DNA of 24,897 nucleotides from Chromera velia. Its lineage: Eukaryota > Sar > Chromeraceae. The stretch lies in the NCBI GenBank assembly GCA_018398765.1, contig JAHBMJ010001772.1, positions 1 to 24,897 on the forward strand, written 5' to 3'. The notes beneath the pieces were generated by a model. It searched no databases. It worked only from the letters and a program-made list of their open reading frames with translations, and was not told where the DNA came from. Positions 10,466-21,834 of the stretch are shown piece by piece (the first letter of the stretch is position 1; the number at the start of each line of letters is the position of its first letter). Made by a program: the position numbers and the translations under genes.

Positions 10466-11443
10466 CCTGGCAAGTTAAGGATGGAGAGAAAACGTCACAC
10501 CGGTACACTCTCTGGAAGGTTGGGCGGAGGAGGGGCGGGAAGCAACGGCTGGCAGTCGCCACACCCAGACCACTCACACCTAAGCAGCCACCAGCAAAGT
10601 CTTAATACTTCCTATCAAAGCTGCGTGACTGACTGGCAGCTTCAGTACAGGAGATGCATTTGTGTCAATACTTCGCAAAGCGCCCCGTCAATCCTCATCA
10701 ATCCATGCACATGCATGCCTCGATCGACCGATCGACTGAATTTTCATGCAATGCACGATCGAACCGCGCCGCGCCATGCGCGATCCCGCCCCCCCGCGCG
10801 CGCCGCCGCTTCTGGCATCGAGGGCCCCCGGACCCCGGCCGTAAAGCACCCGGCCCCCGGACCCCGGACCCCGGAATGCATGGGCCCCAAGCACCTCAAA
10901 CCACCGCGCATGCCGGGGCAGTGACTTACATTAGAAACCCGTCTATACACGCGTAACCGCGTTGCAGTGGTTGCACTTCCGTGTGCCAGGCACATGCAGT
11001 GTTGCAAACATACGCAGTGTCAAATATATACGCAGAATACGTGTACGTGCAAAGTTATTCATAAAATGAAATTGACTGGCAATTTGTTGCACGATCGATG
11101 CATGGTATGGTACGTATATATATATTACAGATCGATCCATACGATCGATGCTTTCGCTACATCGATATCAATACACTGATTCAAATATATTAATATTAAT
11201 ATGAATAGTTTTCTTTGTTGATCGATCGAGGGGACAGTCGAACGCTGACGATTTAGCTCCACCAATATCTATAGTCCCCTGAGTGTGATCAACCCGCTGA
11301 TCCGCACGAAAGTAGTTTTCGACACTCAGACAGATCGTTTTTTCTGCACGCGAACTTCGACACACTTGGGAGCCCGCGTGAGAAAAGTTCTCAAACAAAG
11401 GAAGTGAAAAAACGACAAGGTTTGGTGGCTCGCAACGGCCGAG
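10466..11443. promoter_or_regulatory. Divergent intergenic region, likely bidirectional promoter
   Basis: It lies between the start codons of the minus-strand membrane-protein gene and the plus-strand ZIP4-like gene. It has a GC-rich block (about 10770-10920) with repeats of a CCCGG/GGACCCCGG type, then AT-richer DNA with TATATATATATTA near 11117. CGATCG or GATCGAT palindromes recur at about 10721-10734, 10756, 11092, 11130-11137, 11142, 11162 and 11220-11227. Promoter function is inferred from gene orientation only. Confidence 0.45.
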
Positions 11444-14400
11444 ATGACATTGAAAGAAGCATCGGGGAGCCCCCTGAATGAAATGGGGAGCGTGATCAAA
11501 CAGTTGGAGGACCATTGCAAGAGCCAGGACTCTCATCAGACCGATTCGGGAGATCTGGAAGAACAAATCTTGCCGATCCTTGCAAGAGCCGGCAGCGCAC
11601 AGTACGACGTCCACACGCAGCTTCAACAGTGGGCCGATAGCAGCGAGAGGAGCGTACGCATCGTTGGTGCCTCGCGTGATGGAACCTGATTGTCGTTGTT
11701 CAACCTATGATTGCTGCAGCTCGATGAGCCTCTGGAACCTCATCAATTGCGGCAAATTCTCAATCGGGTTCTTGAGGCACATCAGACAATCAGGTCTGGA
11801 ACCAGCAAGACTGAATTTGGCTGTTGGATTCTTTGTCGCTGGCTTGACTGTGAAGGTTTCTCTTCGATGATTCCGTCTTCTTCCCCATTGACGAACTATC
11901 TCGTGCAGCTTGCGACCTCGGCATTTCAGCCTACGAAAGGTAGGCCTTCGCCGTTCCCACTTCCAGACCCGATGCTGGGGCGCAAACCATCAAGAAGGAA
12001 AGCCGCGATCTAGTGCTCACCGAAATTTGTCCGGGTTGCCGTTCAACAATGGCGTTCTGCAGGCAACCCGAAATGAAACCTGAGAATCTCGTGCGGCTGT
12101 ACAAATTTTGCGTGAGAGCCGGTGAAGCGTGGAGCCGTGCCAAGGAACCAACGAGGGCTTCTAAGCTTCTCGGGTTTGCCCTCGTGGTGAGGCTTCTCGG
12201 GGCCTGCCACTTCCACAGGCTGCTTCTGGTTCTGTAGGGGTGCCTCTCGAATCGTTCTTGAAACATGATGTGCTTTCTGCAGGTCTGGAGTGAAAGGTCT
12301 GAGGAGATGTCCCAAGATGGAAGTTTTTCGTCCGAGGAAAAGACGGTGCGTCACGCACGAGTGCTTTGTTTTGCAGGTCGAACAGCAGTCCTCTTCCTCT
12401 CTTTCATTGAGAACACACCTTTTCGCGTACGTGCAGGAGCTCATGTTCTTGCTACAGCTGTCTATGGGAGAAACTCGCTTCCAAATCCGCGACTATGCCT
12501 CCTCCCTTACGTCAGTCCTGGCCGTTCGGCCCTCCAACCATATCATTCGTGCAGATCCTTTTTTGGTCTTCACGCCTAGCTGCTTATCCTCCATCAATGC
12601 AGGTACATGAAACGAGCGAAGGATCTTCTTGATCAAATTCCATCCGAACGGCTCTCACTGTCAAAACGTCTCTTCAAGCAGGCCGAGCAGCAGAAAGACG
12701 ACCCTGCCCTCGCGCTGACGACTCTCCAGGTTGCTCAGGAAGCCCTGAGCGATCAGGGTGAGGGAGAGAGCGAAATCAGTGACAAGGGAGAGAGTGAAAG
12801 CATGACAGCCAAAGTCCTCAGGGCCCGTGCCTTGGCACACAACCGACTCGGAAACAGCTCTCACGCATTGGTGGAACTGAGAACTGCATTGGCCGTTCTG
12901 AAGCAGGCAAACAGGGCGGATGGATCTTCGTCAGTAGTTGTGCAACACTTGCCACCGGTTTTCTGATTCGCTTTGGGAGTGATTGGCTCTGCGCCCTACG
13001 CTGTGCCCTCTCTGCAGGTTTGCACATTGCCTGTACACCTCCCTGGAAATTCAGATGGCATTTCTTGCTTCCAGGTCTGTCTTCTCCACTCGCAATGACA
13101 CGGTCCGAGAATCAGTGAGCGCGTGTGAACAGGCTTCCTCTACGTGACCATGCAGCGAGACACCAGAGGACCGTGCCGATCTCCTACAGAATTTGCTCGA
13201 CACAGCCAAGTCAGTTGAGCGCAAGGATTGACATCGCAATGGGTCACTGCCGCCCTGAGAACAAGTAGCGCACGAGCAGCCGAAAGGCACAAAGCTTGCG
13301 GAGAAGGGCGACCTTCATACAAGCGCGCCCGCAAAATGATGCAGGGAGGCGATTCGACACCCGCTTCAAAAACTTGACGCGATTCTCCATTTTTTCAAGC
13401 GACTGACCGCCGAATTTCCGTTCGTGGACGAGGAGCTTGTCGAAGTGCTCTGGCGAGAAGCATTTGTTCGTTTTGAAAACTCGCCGGAGGACTTGAGCAA
13501 ACTGCTGGTAGTTCGAGCGACGTCGCTCTCCGAGAAGTTGACAGGAGCTTCTCCGGAGGAGCGCGATCGTGTCGAGGCAGTCTTCCCTGAGGTGATGGAT
13601 AAATCGATGTCCGTCCACGCTTTCCTCGGGTCGTCAAGTTCGCCCGCAAGGTAGCTCCTGGACATTTTCGTGGATCTTGCGCTTTCTATCTGCAGAAAAC
13701 ACATGCAAGGAGAGCACTTGTCTCAGCTCTTTTCTATCTGCTGGGGATTCGCAGAAGAAGCCTGGCGAAAGGTCAGCGAGGATACTGCTCTGTGGCATTT
13801 CTTTGACAAGTGTCAATTTTTCTTTCAGTCGAAAACTCATGCACCACTGGTCTATCTTTCGGACGCAAACCACTGGGTCGCTTGCAGAACCATCTACGGG
13901 GGATGAAGACCTGGTTGGAAAGAGCCAAGCCAGTCGCTGCTCATGCGTCCTTGAGCGAAGAGAAGCAGCGTCGTTATCGAGGGGGCGCGGCACGAGCTGA
14001 GGCTCTTTGCCTCCTGAGGCTCCACGAACCAATTGCTGCACTGAACTCTCTTCAAGAGTCGCTGGAACTTTCTGTGGGAGATGAGCATCTGCGGGGGTTG
14101 ATCTTGGCATTCGAGGCCAGCCTTGAGCAAGGGGACAAAACCCAGGGTGAGAAGATAGTCAGAAAAGTTGAACAGTAGAAGCATGTTCGACTCGTGGTTT
14201 ATCTTTTCCGCCGAACCAGATGTGACACACACGTTCTTTCGTGCAGCTCAGATTTTCCTTCGGCAGATTCTTGGGCACGAAGCCTTCGACTCTTCCATGT
14301 TCGCCCCTCTCGCGGAAGCCTGTATAAAACGCGAGGAGCCACAAGTCGCGCTGGAGGTCCTGACCTCGTGGCTGCGAGACTCTTCTTCATCGACAGCATC

Positions 14401-16438
14401 ACCCGTTCAACGGCAGAAGCTCTCTCGATGCGCGTTAATTTGCATTGACAAGCTGGGAGACTATTCAAGGCCTCATTCTGCGCTGCAACTCGAGCTGCTT
14501 GAAAAGTTTCTTGCCGCGCTGGAGGACCAAACCAAAAGACCAGCAGGTGACCCCTCGTTTGAGATAGGAATCTTCCCCTTTTCACTCTGGCCTTAGTTTC
14601 TGCCCCGTTTTGACTCCTGAATCTTCGGCGCTTCCTGCAGAGGTGGAATCGTCTTTGGACTTCAAGGAAGTCAACGATGTGGCCAAACGAGCGTGGAATG
14701 CAGGGTAGGTAGGAGGTAGCACCGCCAGTGGCATTAAGCTCAGAGGCAAAAACATGCATGCAGAAGCTGGACTTCCTCCTCAGTTGTTAAGATAGCGGCA
14801 TTTGGTGCCTCTGTGTGTACACCTGCAGACTTGCCGCTACAAAATTGGAGCAACCGGACATTCAAACCGCAGCCACTGGTTTTGAACTGTCTGCGAAGGT
14901 GAACCACCACCCTTTCCTCTTGTGCTCTGAGCCGTGAAGTGCCCCCTCTTCATCGCCACTGTCGTGTTGCACTCTGTCGTGCGACGACCTGCCGCCCTCT
15001 TGCAGCTGTATCGATTTACTTGCAACGGGCCGGGTCAGATCGACGAGGGCTTTCATCAAGTCAAGTTTAGTTGGCTGATGGCTTCGTCAGCTCGGTTGCG
15101 TCTGGCAGAGCTGGCTGACGATCTGAACTCGGTCGAGATGCTGCTGGAGGACGCTCAGAATGCACGAAGGGCCTTGTGGGCGTCTCTTTTGTCAAAATTC
15201 CCGAGCTCGAACTACGATGATATCCTCCTCAAGGCCTTCTCCGACGAGTTCAACCCCCCCGTAAACGAAATCTCTCAAGACAGAGCTTTCGCGATGCTTT
15301 GTATCCTTGAATACCAGGCAAGGTCCGTGCAACGAAAGTTTGCAGGTCCCTTGCATGCTCGTGCAAAGGGCAGTGTCACAAGGGAACGAACGCATTTTCT
15401 TTTTGCAACGGGTCATACCTCTTTGCAGGGTCATCAAGTGGGTTGTCAACAAGAAAGCGAAGGCTTGGAGCAAAGACGAAGAGACCGCCTACCTCTCCTC
15501 TCTTGCGGAGTTTGTGAAGGAGCTGATCAAGGCTGAGATCTCGTCAAAGTGTTTTCAGATCATGGTGTCTTTCACGTTCGAGCGAGCGGGGGCGGGGGGA
15601 CCGGCGGCGCAGTCTTCAAAGGGCATCATGCAGGTCTGCATCAACCATCTCTACAAGCTGTCGATGGAGAGTCATCCGCCAGACTATTCCACTGCAGGTA
15701 AAGCTCGACCTTGTTCAGTGATTGTCTTGCTTTCCTCCTACGTGGCATTGCAAGACTTGCGCGTGTTCAGCTCACGTGTAGTTCATTCGCCTCACTTTGT
15801 CCATGTGGCAGCGCTCTGTGTGAGGGAACTCATTCAGATGAGTGAAGTCAAGGAGAAGACGGTGCCATTCTTTGAGGACGTTTGCAAACGGCTCCCGGTC
15901 ATCGCAAGTCAGAAGAAGGGTCCCGAGGACGGGTGGCCAGATATCGAGGTGGGTACCTTCTCCCTGCCTTTGCGAGCCTGTTCTCTCTCTCTTTCTCTTT
16001 CTCTTTCTCTCTCTCTTTCTCTTTCTCTTTCCCTGAAGCCCTCTCTCTCTTCTACTCTCTCTGCAGGTTTTTTGGCTGGTCAGTTGGCCACGAGCCAAAC
16101 AGGGACTGGCCAAAATCCATTCAATGGACTTTACACGTGGCCAGACTTGTGTTTTTGGCACTGAATGAACTGCAGGTGGCAAAGGCCTGGTACAATGGGC
16201 AACAAGTCAGTTCATTCAGGTTTAAGGCTTCGAAGCCTGATCAAGCCAGGGCTTCACGCTGCCAGCGAATCTGTGCTTGCAGTTCTACAAGATGAACAAC
16301 TTCGAGGCAGCAGAGCCATGGATTTCTCGGGCGCTCTTGCTGCTCGAGTACACCGCCACCTCCGGGGCGGAGAAGCACAAGGACATGATCCAAGGTTTTT
16401 ACGAAAAATGCCTTCAGAAGTTGCGTACAGCAGCTTGA
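11444..16438 (+). CDS. ZIP4: SPO22/ZIP4/TEX11-type meiosis protein (21 exons, about 1020 aa)
   Basis: ZIP4/SPO22 (TEX11 in animals) is a TPR-like scaffold of the ZMM group that promotes crossovers and synapsis in meiotic nuclei. Exons: 11444-11653, 11720-11793, 11856-11939, 12063-12186, 12283-12345, 12437-12510, 12603-12929, 13018-13074, 13156-13209, 13345-13650, 13696-13771, 13888-14146, 14247-14546, 14641-14704, 14829-14898, 15006-15322, 15429-15697, 15812-15948, 16067-16078, 16176-16205, 16283-16438. Every phase closes, and the sum is 1021 codons including TGA. Family hallmarks: central AKRAWNAGLAATKLE (WNAG at about residues 688-691) followed by helical repeats, then near the C-terminus IEVFWLVAKAWYNG and NFEAAEPWISRALLLLE, matching the end of TEX11 proteins, which are of similar length (about 900-1000 aa). 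Exon 4 could end at 12183 instead, and the 12346-12436 intron could be shorter. The first ATG in frame was taken as start; upstream exons are not excluded. Confidence 0.85.
15979..16032. repeat. CT/CTTT-rich tract in a ZIP4-like intron
   Basis: Pyrimidine-only repeat in intron 15949-16066, upstream of the microexon. It may act as an extended polypyrimidine tract helping recognition of the 12-nt exon. Confidence 0.85.
16067..16078 (+). other. 12-nt microexon of the ZIP4-like gene
   Basis: GTTTTTTGGCTG sits between CTCTGCAG and gtcagt and encodes Val-Phe-Trp-Leu in phase 0. Including it gives IEVFWLVAKAWYNG, which matches the TEX11-type pattern acidic-hydrophobic-xW-L-V-x-W-N-x-G. Skipping it would remove four residues without shifting the frame. 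Confidence 0.75.
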
Positions 16439-17366
16439 ACGGTAAACTTAGAGCAGTGCAAAGACGCTTGCATGTGCTCCATATGGTGAAGAGATTCGAG
16501 CCTAACTTGAATTGTTATTGACGCTGCCAGTGCATGATCAGACCCGGCCTCGCTTATAGACCTCGTTCTCGCAACGGTTCTCTAACATTTCCCACACTGA
16601 CTGTCCATTCAGATGAGTATTTACAGTAAGGCAGGCTACTACTCAGCTTTAATTAACTTTTTAAAAGTTTATTGCCAGGTTATATACAGTGTTTTTAAAT
16701 TTGAAATCCGGTTTTCAATTAGATCATACGGTAACTATATTGCGGTAAATGTAATCTTTAATTTACAAAAAACGAAATAATTGAGTGTATGTGATGCAGT
16801 CATTTTTGAAAACAACTTAATTTTGTTTGATTATTTTGTTTAATTAATACTTATATGTGCAACGTTTTTCGTTAGAAAACTCGATACGTCAAATTTCTTG
16901 AAATTTTAAAGTTAGTGGAATTTGCCTGCAGAATTTAGTAAAATTTTAAGGACTCGGATGTTAGTAGAATTTGCTAGCTGTGGAATGTACTCACTATCTA
17001 GATCGATTTTACTTAATTTTACGAAATTCAACACTAGATTCGATCTAATTCGATCCATAACTTTTCGAAACTTATTTCTCGCCATCTAGAAAAAGTTAGG
17101 AGCTCAAATTAGCTATCCAACCTATGTTTATAGATTTATATCCACCGGAACATAAATCCAATCTAGAACCAAATCCAAACTATCCAAGTCCAACCCAATT
17201 CAATATAGATAAAAAATATATAAGTATTTTTTATGTGGTTGTAACCTTTAAGCGTACTATAGAATTATCAGTTTGACACCACAGTCCTAGCCATAGTCAC
17301 ACCAAAGCTTCAGCAAAACTGTACGCCGAAACAATCATGCTGTATAATGTTCATCGTAATAATCTC
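16439..17366. other. AT-rich convergent intergenic spacer
   Basis: It lies between the stop codons of the convergent ZIP4-like and DRG1 genes. From about 16610 to 17340 the sequence is far richer in A/T than its flanks and has no coding frame. It contains an imperfect direct repeat: 16901-16926 (AAATTTTAAAGTTAGTGG...) and 16941-16975 (AAATTTTAAG...GTTAGTAG...). It could be shared terminator sequence or an old inserted element. Confidence 0.6.
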
Positions 17367-20271
17367 TCATCCCCCCTTTTTCACTATTTGCAGTACATCT
17401 TCGTCTTCAAGATTGTGTCCTGCAAAGAGTCAGAAAGCAAGAAAGACAGGCAAGCACGTCATGAAAGAGGAAACCTCAATGGCGAAGGACGAGTGGCGCA
17501 TCGTGACCAGCCTTTTGCAGAAGAAGATGAGTGAAGCAAGATCAAAGCAAGGTGGCAATAGGAGGAGAAGCACGCACCCGAATCACAGACCATATTATCA
17601 ATACGAATTTTGAGCAGACGCTTGAAAGGAAAAAGAGTCTCGTAAAAGGCAGTGGTCTGCACGGGCAGAAAGATGAGATGACGAATGAGACAGTTACAAA
17701 GATGAGAGACGGATGGTGTACCAGTCAGACAGGTAGGCCGTATGACAGACACGCACCCACATAAGCAAACACACAGACACACGCACACATGCAGAAACAA
17801 AGAGGAAGTTTGGTGTACAGCACCGATACAAGCTTACACGCCGAAGCCCCCTTTCGGAGACTGGCACCACCTCCAACTCCACCCCTTTCTCTGTTTTTTG
17901 ACACTTCTGCCTGACCTGTGCCGACTCTCTGAGGATTGTGCTTTGCGCTTTTGCCCCAAACAAGACCATATTTGAAGTCTTTCAGCAGATCCTGCACAGT
18001 GGGATTCAAACCGAACAGAAGCAGTAAGAAATAGAAGTGCGTAGAATTCTGCACCAACTTTCCGGATATGCTGCATGACCCCCCCCCCTTCAAAAAAATT
18101 CGAAAACCAAATGCAGTCAGGCAGATCACACTACAAGAGATAGAGAGAGAGGGGAGAAAGAGGACCGACCCGATGAATCATTCTGACCGCATTCCCGATT
18201 GTCATTTCACCTGTACGCACCAAAAAACAAAACACAAGTTGGCCTGCTGACGTCCCATAGAGTGTGTGTGTGTGTGTGTGTGTGTGCACAACAGAATTTG
18301 AGCAACGGACAGGAAGAGCGCGAAAGCAAAGCAGTTCAGGGAGGGCCAAAATGGAAAGAGGGGAATGCTGGGGGCAGGGCAGAGTTGCTGCCAAAGAAAG
18401 GTTCGGACGGATTAAAAATACGACTTTCGTCCTGTCAAAAGCTGCTGTCCTCTCCTCTCGTCCTTCTGTCATGTCGATGCTGCATATCCATGCACCCTGT
18501 TCCTTCCTGATTCATGCACGGACTCCCTCTCTCCATGCAAGAAAGAGCTAGACCACTTTCTGTCTTTGCCAATTCCTTATGTTTTGTTGTCTACCCGATT
18601 GTTCCTTTTCTCAGTTACTTACCCCTCTGTTCCGTGAGGATGATGGGTTCAGAGAAGTCCGGAAACTCGCCCTTCTTCTTCGTGTACACGCGAACCATTC
18701 CCAGATACTCCCAGAGCCTCTCCTTGAGTGTCTCCAGATTCAAGTCGCCATGACAAGAGACGACCACGGAGTTGGGACGCCGTGCGATCTCATCCACTTG
18801 TTTGATGGACAACAGATCGACCTGTATGAGGGATCAATGAAAGACTGAAGCACAGACGTTGAAAGAAGCAGATGCATTCATTCGCACGGAGGGCAGCAGG
18901 CGACCTGCGAGTACGGATGGACACCTTACCTGGATGGACAGACTTTTTTCGTTACTTTAAATTATGCAAAAGCAAAAAACAACAGAGAGACCGAATTTTC
19001 TCTTCCGTTTGTGTCAGTCCTTCTCACTCCTCAAACAAAAGAGCAAATAATAGTACGCCACTCTTTCCCTTTCTTCTCACTCACTCAAGCAGTGAGTTGG
19101 TCAGATAGTCAGATAGTAAGGCACGTAGATAGAGAGAGAGAGAGACAGGCGGGCTGACCTTGTTGTAAACGTAAAGACACTTCACGTACTTTCTGTTGCC
19201 CTCGATGACGTCAATGAAGTCATCAATCTGCACACACAACAACAGCAGTCGTCGAATGATGATTTACCGCGGATATTCTGGATTTGCACGCAAAACACAA
19301 ATGAAATCGCAATAGCCGTAGAGGACGGTTGTCAGTCTGGTGGTAAGAGGCGATAAGACAAAGGAGAGAAGAGCAAGAGAGAGGAGAAAGAAACCCACGC
19401 GTGTATGAAAAAAAAGCAACATACGGGGCGAGAGAGGAAGACAATTCCACAGAAGAAGTAGTTCTCGTCTCTCACTCCTTCTCCTCCCCTCCACTTGAAG
19501 GTACAAAAACACAAACAAAAAAGAAAAACTCGTGGCAAACATACGGACACGTCATCCCGCAGACACACAACCTGTACCTGTGTTCCGTGTCCTGCCTCAG
19601 CATTCATTCACGGAAACAAGAGCCGCCAAGCAATAAACGAAAAAAAAGGACAAGACAAGACGAGACGCAAATAAGGAGACAGACCGATGCGTCTTCTCTA
19701 AACACGACGTCGACGTTGAAGATTTTGTACTCGTGTAGCACTGTCTGGACTGCCTTCTGGTCGACCTGCAAGTGAAGTGAAGATAGAAAGAAACCTTTCA
19801 TAACATAAACCCAGGGGGAGAAAGAGAGAGGGGCGTAGGTGGATGAGCGGCCGCAGGAGTCAGATCGAAGGAAGTCCGAAGGGTACCGAAACAAAGGGAC
19901 AAAAGTCGCAAGCTAAAAGTGCTCCAAAAAAGAACGGGCGGCTGAAATGAGTTCAAGAAAAGAGACGAAATGCTACCAATGGGAAGAGGGGTGTCTTCTC
20001 TCTGACAAACTGAGACAAGTCAGCACGTACCCCAACTCTTCTCAAATACCACACGACCGCACGCACACTTCCACATGGGCGTATGTATATATGTGTACAT
20101 AGAGAGGTCACTTTCCGGCAACGGACGCAGCCGGCCGCACACGGACCTTCGTGAGAGGAACGATTGAGTTGAAGTTCAGACCTCCTCCCTTCTTCGGCTT
20201 GAAGTAAATGTCGGGGGGGCGGCGGTTCAGACGAATACCGACTGCCTCAAGCTCTCTGCTTCCTTCCGAAT

Positions 20272-20307
<36 letters not shown>

Positions 20308-20820
20308 GCGTTGGTTTAGTCAATAAGGAAGGAACCCGAAAGGATTGCACAATCAATTCCGTGTTTCTGTCGATAAATGACGACTGCGGTATGACCAAAA
20401 AAGAGTTCGTTTCTGTCTGACATGATGACTGGACTCCACTGACTTCTAAAAGAACTGATTGCACAAAGGGAGAGGGATCTGAGAGTAAGCAGGCTGACTG
20501 ACGCTTCCAATTTCTCCTTCTGGCTGTCATCCTTCGTTGCGTCAAGAACAATCACAACGCAGTCGGCCGACTTGGCAACAGCAATCACCTGACGTCCCCT
20601 TCCCCTCCCAGCAGCAGCTCCCTCGATGATCCCTTCAGACGCACACACACAGACAGAGAGACACACAGACACAGACACATAGGGTTTCTTCTTCTCCCTT
20701 CTTTTCTTCATGTATACAATAGACAAAAAAGAAAGAAAGAATAAAGACAAAAGAACAGACCGACAGACAGACGGACAGACAGACAAGCGGCAAGTACGCA
20801 GACAGACAGACAGACAGACA

Positions 20821-20852
<32 letters not shown>

Positions 20853-21702
20853 AGCAGGCAGGCAGGAAGGCAGGCAGGCAAGCACGCAGGCAAGCAGGCA
20901 GGAAGGCAGGCAAGCAGGCAGAGAGATGCACACGCATTTTGAAGGCACACATTGTTTCCATGCTTTTGTCACTATACGCGTTCAAAGATGAAGAGAGAGA
21001 AAGCCGAGAATGAAATTTAGAAAGCAAGAGGTCAAGTCGATGAAGCAACGGGAAAATCACCCTAAATCCTCAGCAGCTGATCAGTTGAAGAACACCACGC
21101 TTCTCTTTCTTGTTGATGCCTGCTTGCCTCCTCAATCCACTCTTCTAAGAGGCTAAGTAGTCAGCCAAGCCTACCGGGAAGATCCAGCATTTGAATTTTC
21201 GCATCTTTGTAGTGAATGACTCCGGGAATGCATGTCAACGTCGTGAATTCGTACGCCGCAGCTTCCGACTTTGTTCCAGTGAGAGCAGTGAGAAGACTAG
21301 ACTTGCCCACAGAGGGAAAGCCAATGAGGGCAATGCGGGAGTCACCGTACCTCTGTACCTCAAATCCTTCACCAGCCCCCCCCGTCTTCTTCTGACCCTC
21401 TAAGACTTGGGTTTTCAACTTTGCCAGTTGCGCCTTCAAACGACCCAGATGGTACTGCACAAGATAGAAAGTCCGGGACATGAGCTGAGGCGTCAGCTCC
21501 CCTCTCTCTCCCTTTCTTTCTCCACACACACGCACATCACACACACACGAACACACACAGACACAGACGGACACAGACAGACGGAGACACAGAGAGACAC
21601 AGGCAGACGCAGGCAGAGACAGACAGACAGACAGACACAGACAAACACAAACACTCTTTCTCTCTCGCTCTCTCTCTCACACGCACGCGCGCACGCACAT
21701 GC

Positions 21703-21736
<34 letters not shown>

Positions 21737-21751
21737 TCACTCACTCACTCG

Positions 21752-21834
<83 letters not shown>

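Noticed and set aside
11794-11855. Reading the ZIP4-like exon through 11794-11855 without splicing
   Set aside because: The open frame continues but a 62-bp intron here yields FLFDDSVFFPIDELSRAACD in phase, which fits the family better and keeps all later phases.
12377-12436. Extra ZIP4-like exon (VEQQSSSSLSLRTHLFAYVQ)
   Set aside because: It would need a 31-bp upstream intron; a single 91-bp intron to 12437 is simpler and also in phase. It could still be an alternative acceptor.
13809-13887. Earlier acceptor (TTTCAG) for the ZIP4-like exon at 13888
   Set aside because: Starting in that stretch leads to a stop or wrong frame; the TTGCAG at 13887 joins in phase 0.
20316-20972. 218-codon minus-strand ORF with Cys/Leu/Pro repeats
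   Set aside because: Most of it translates GGCA/CAGA repeats; only 20503-20632 is a real DRG1 exon in that frame.
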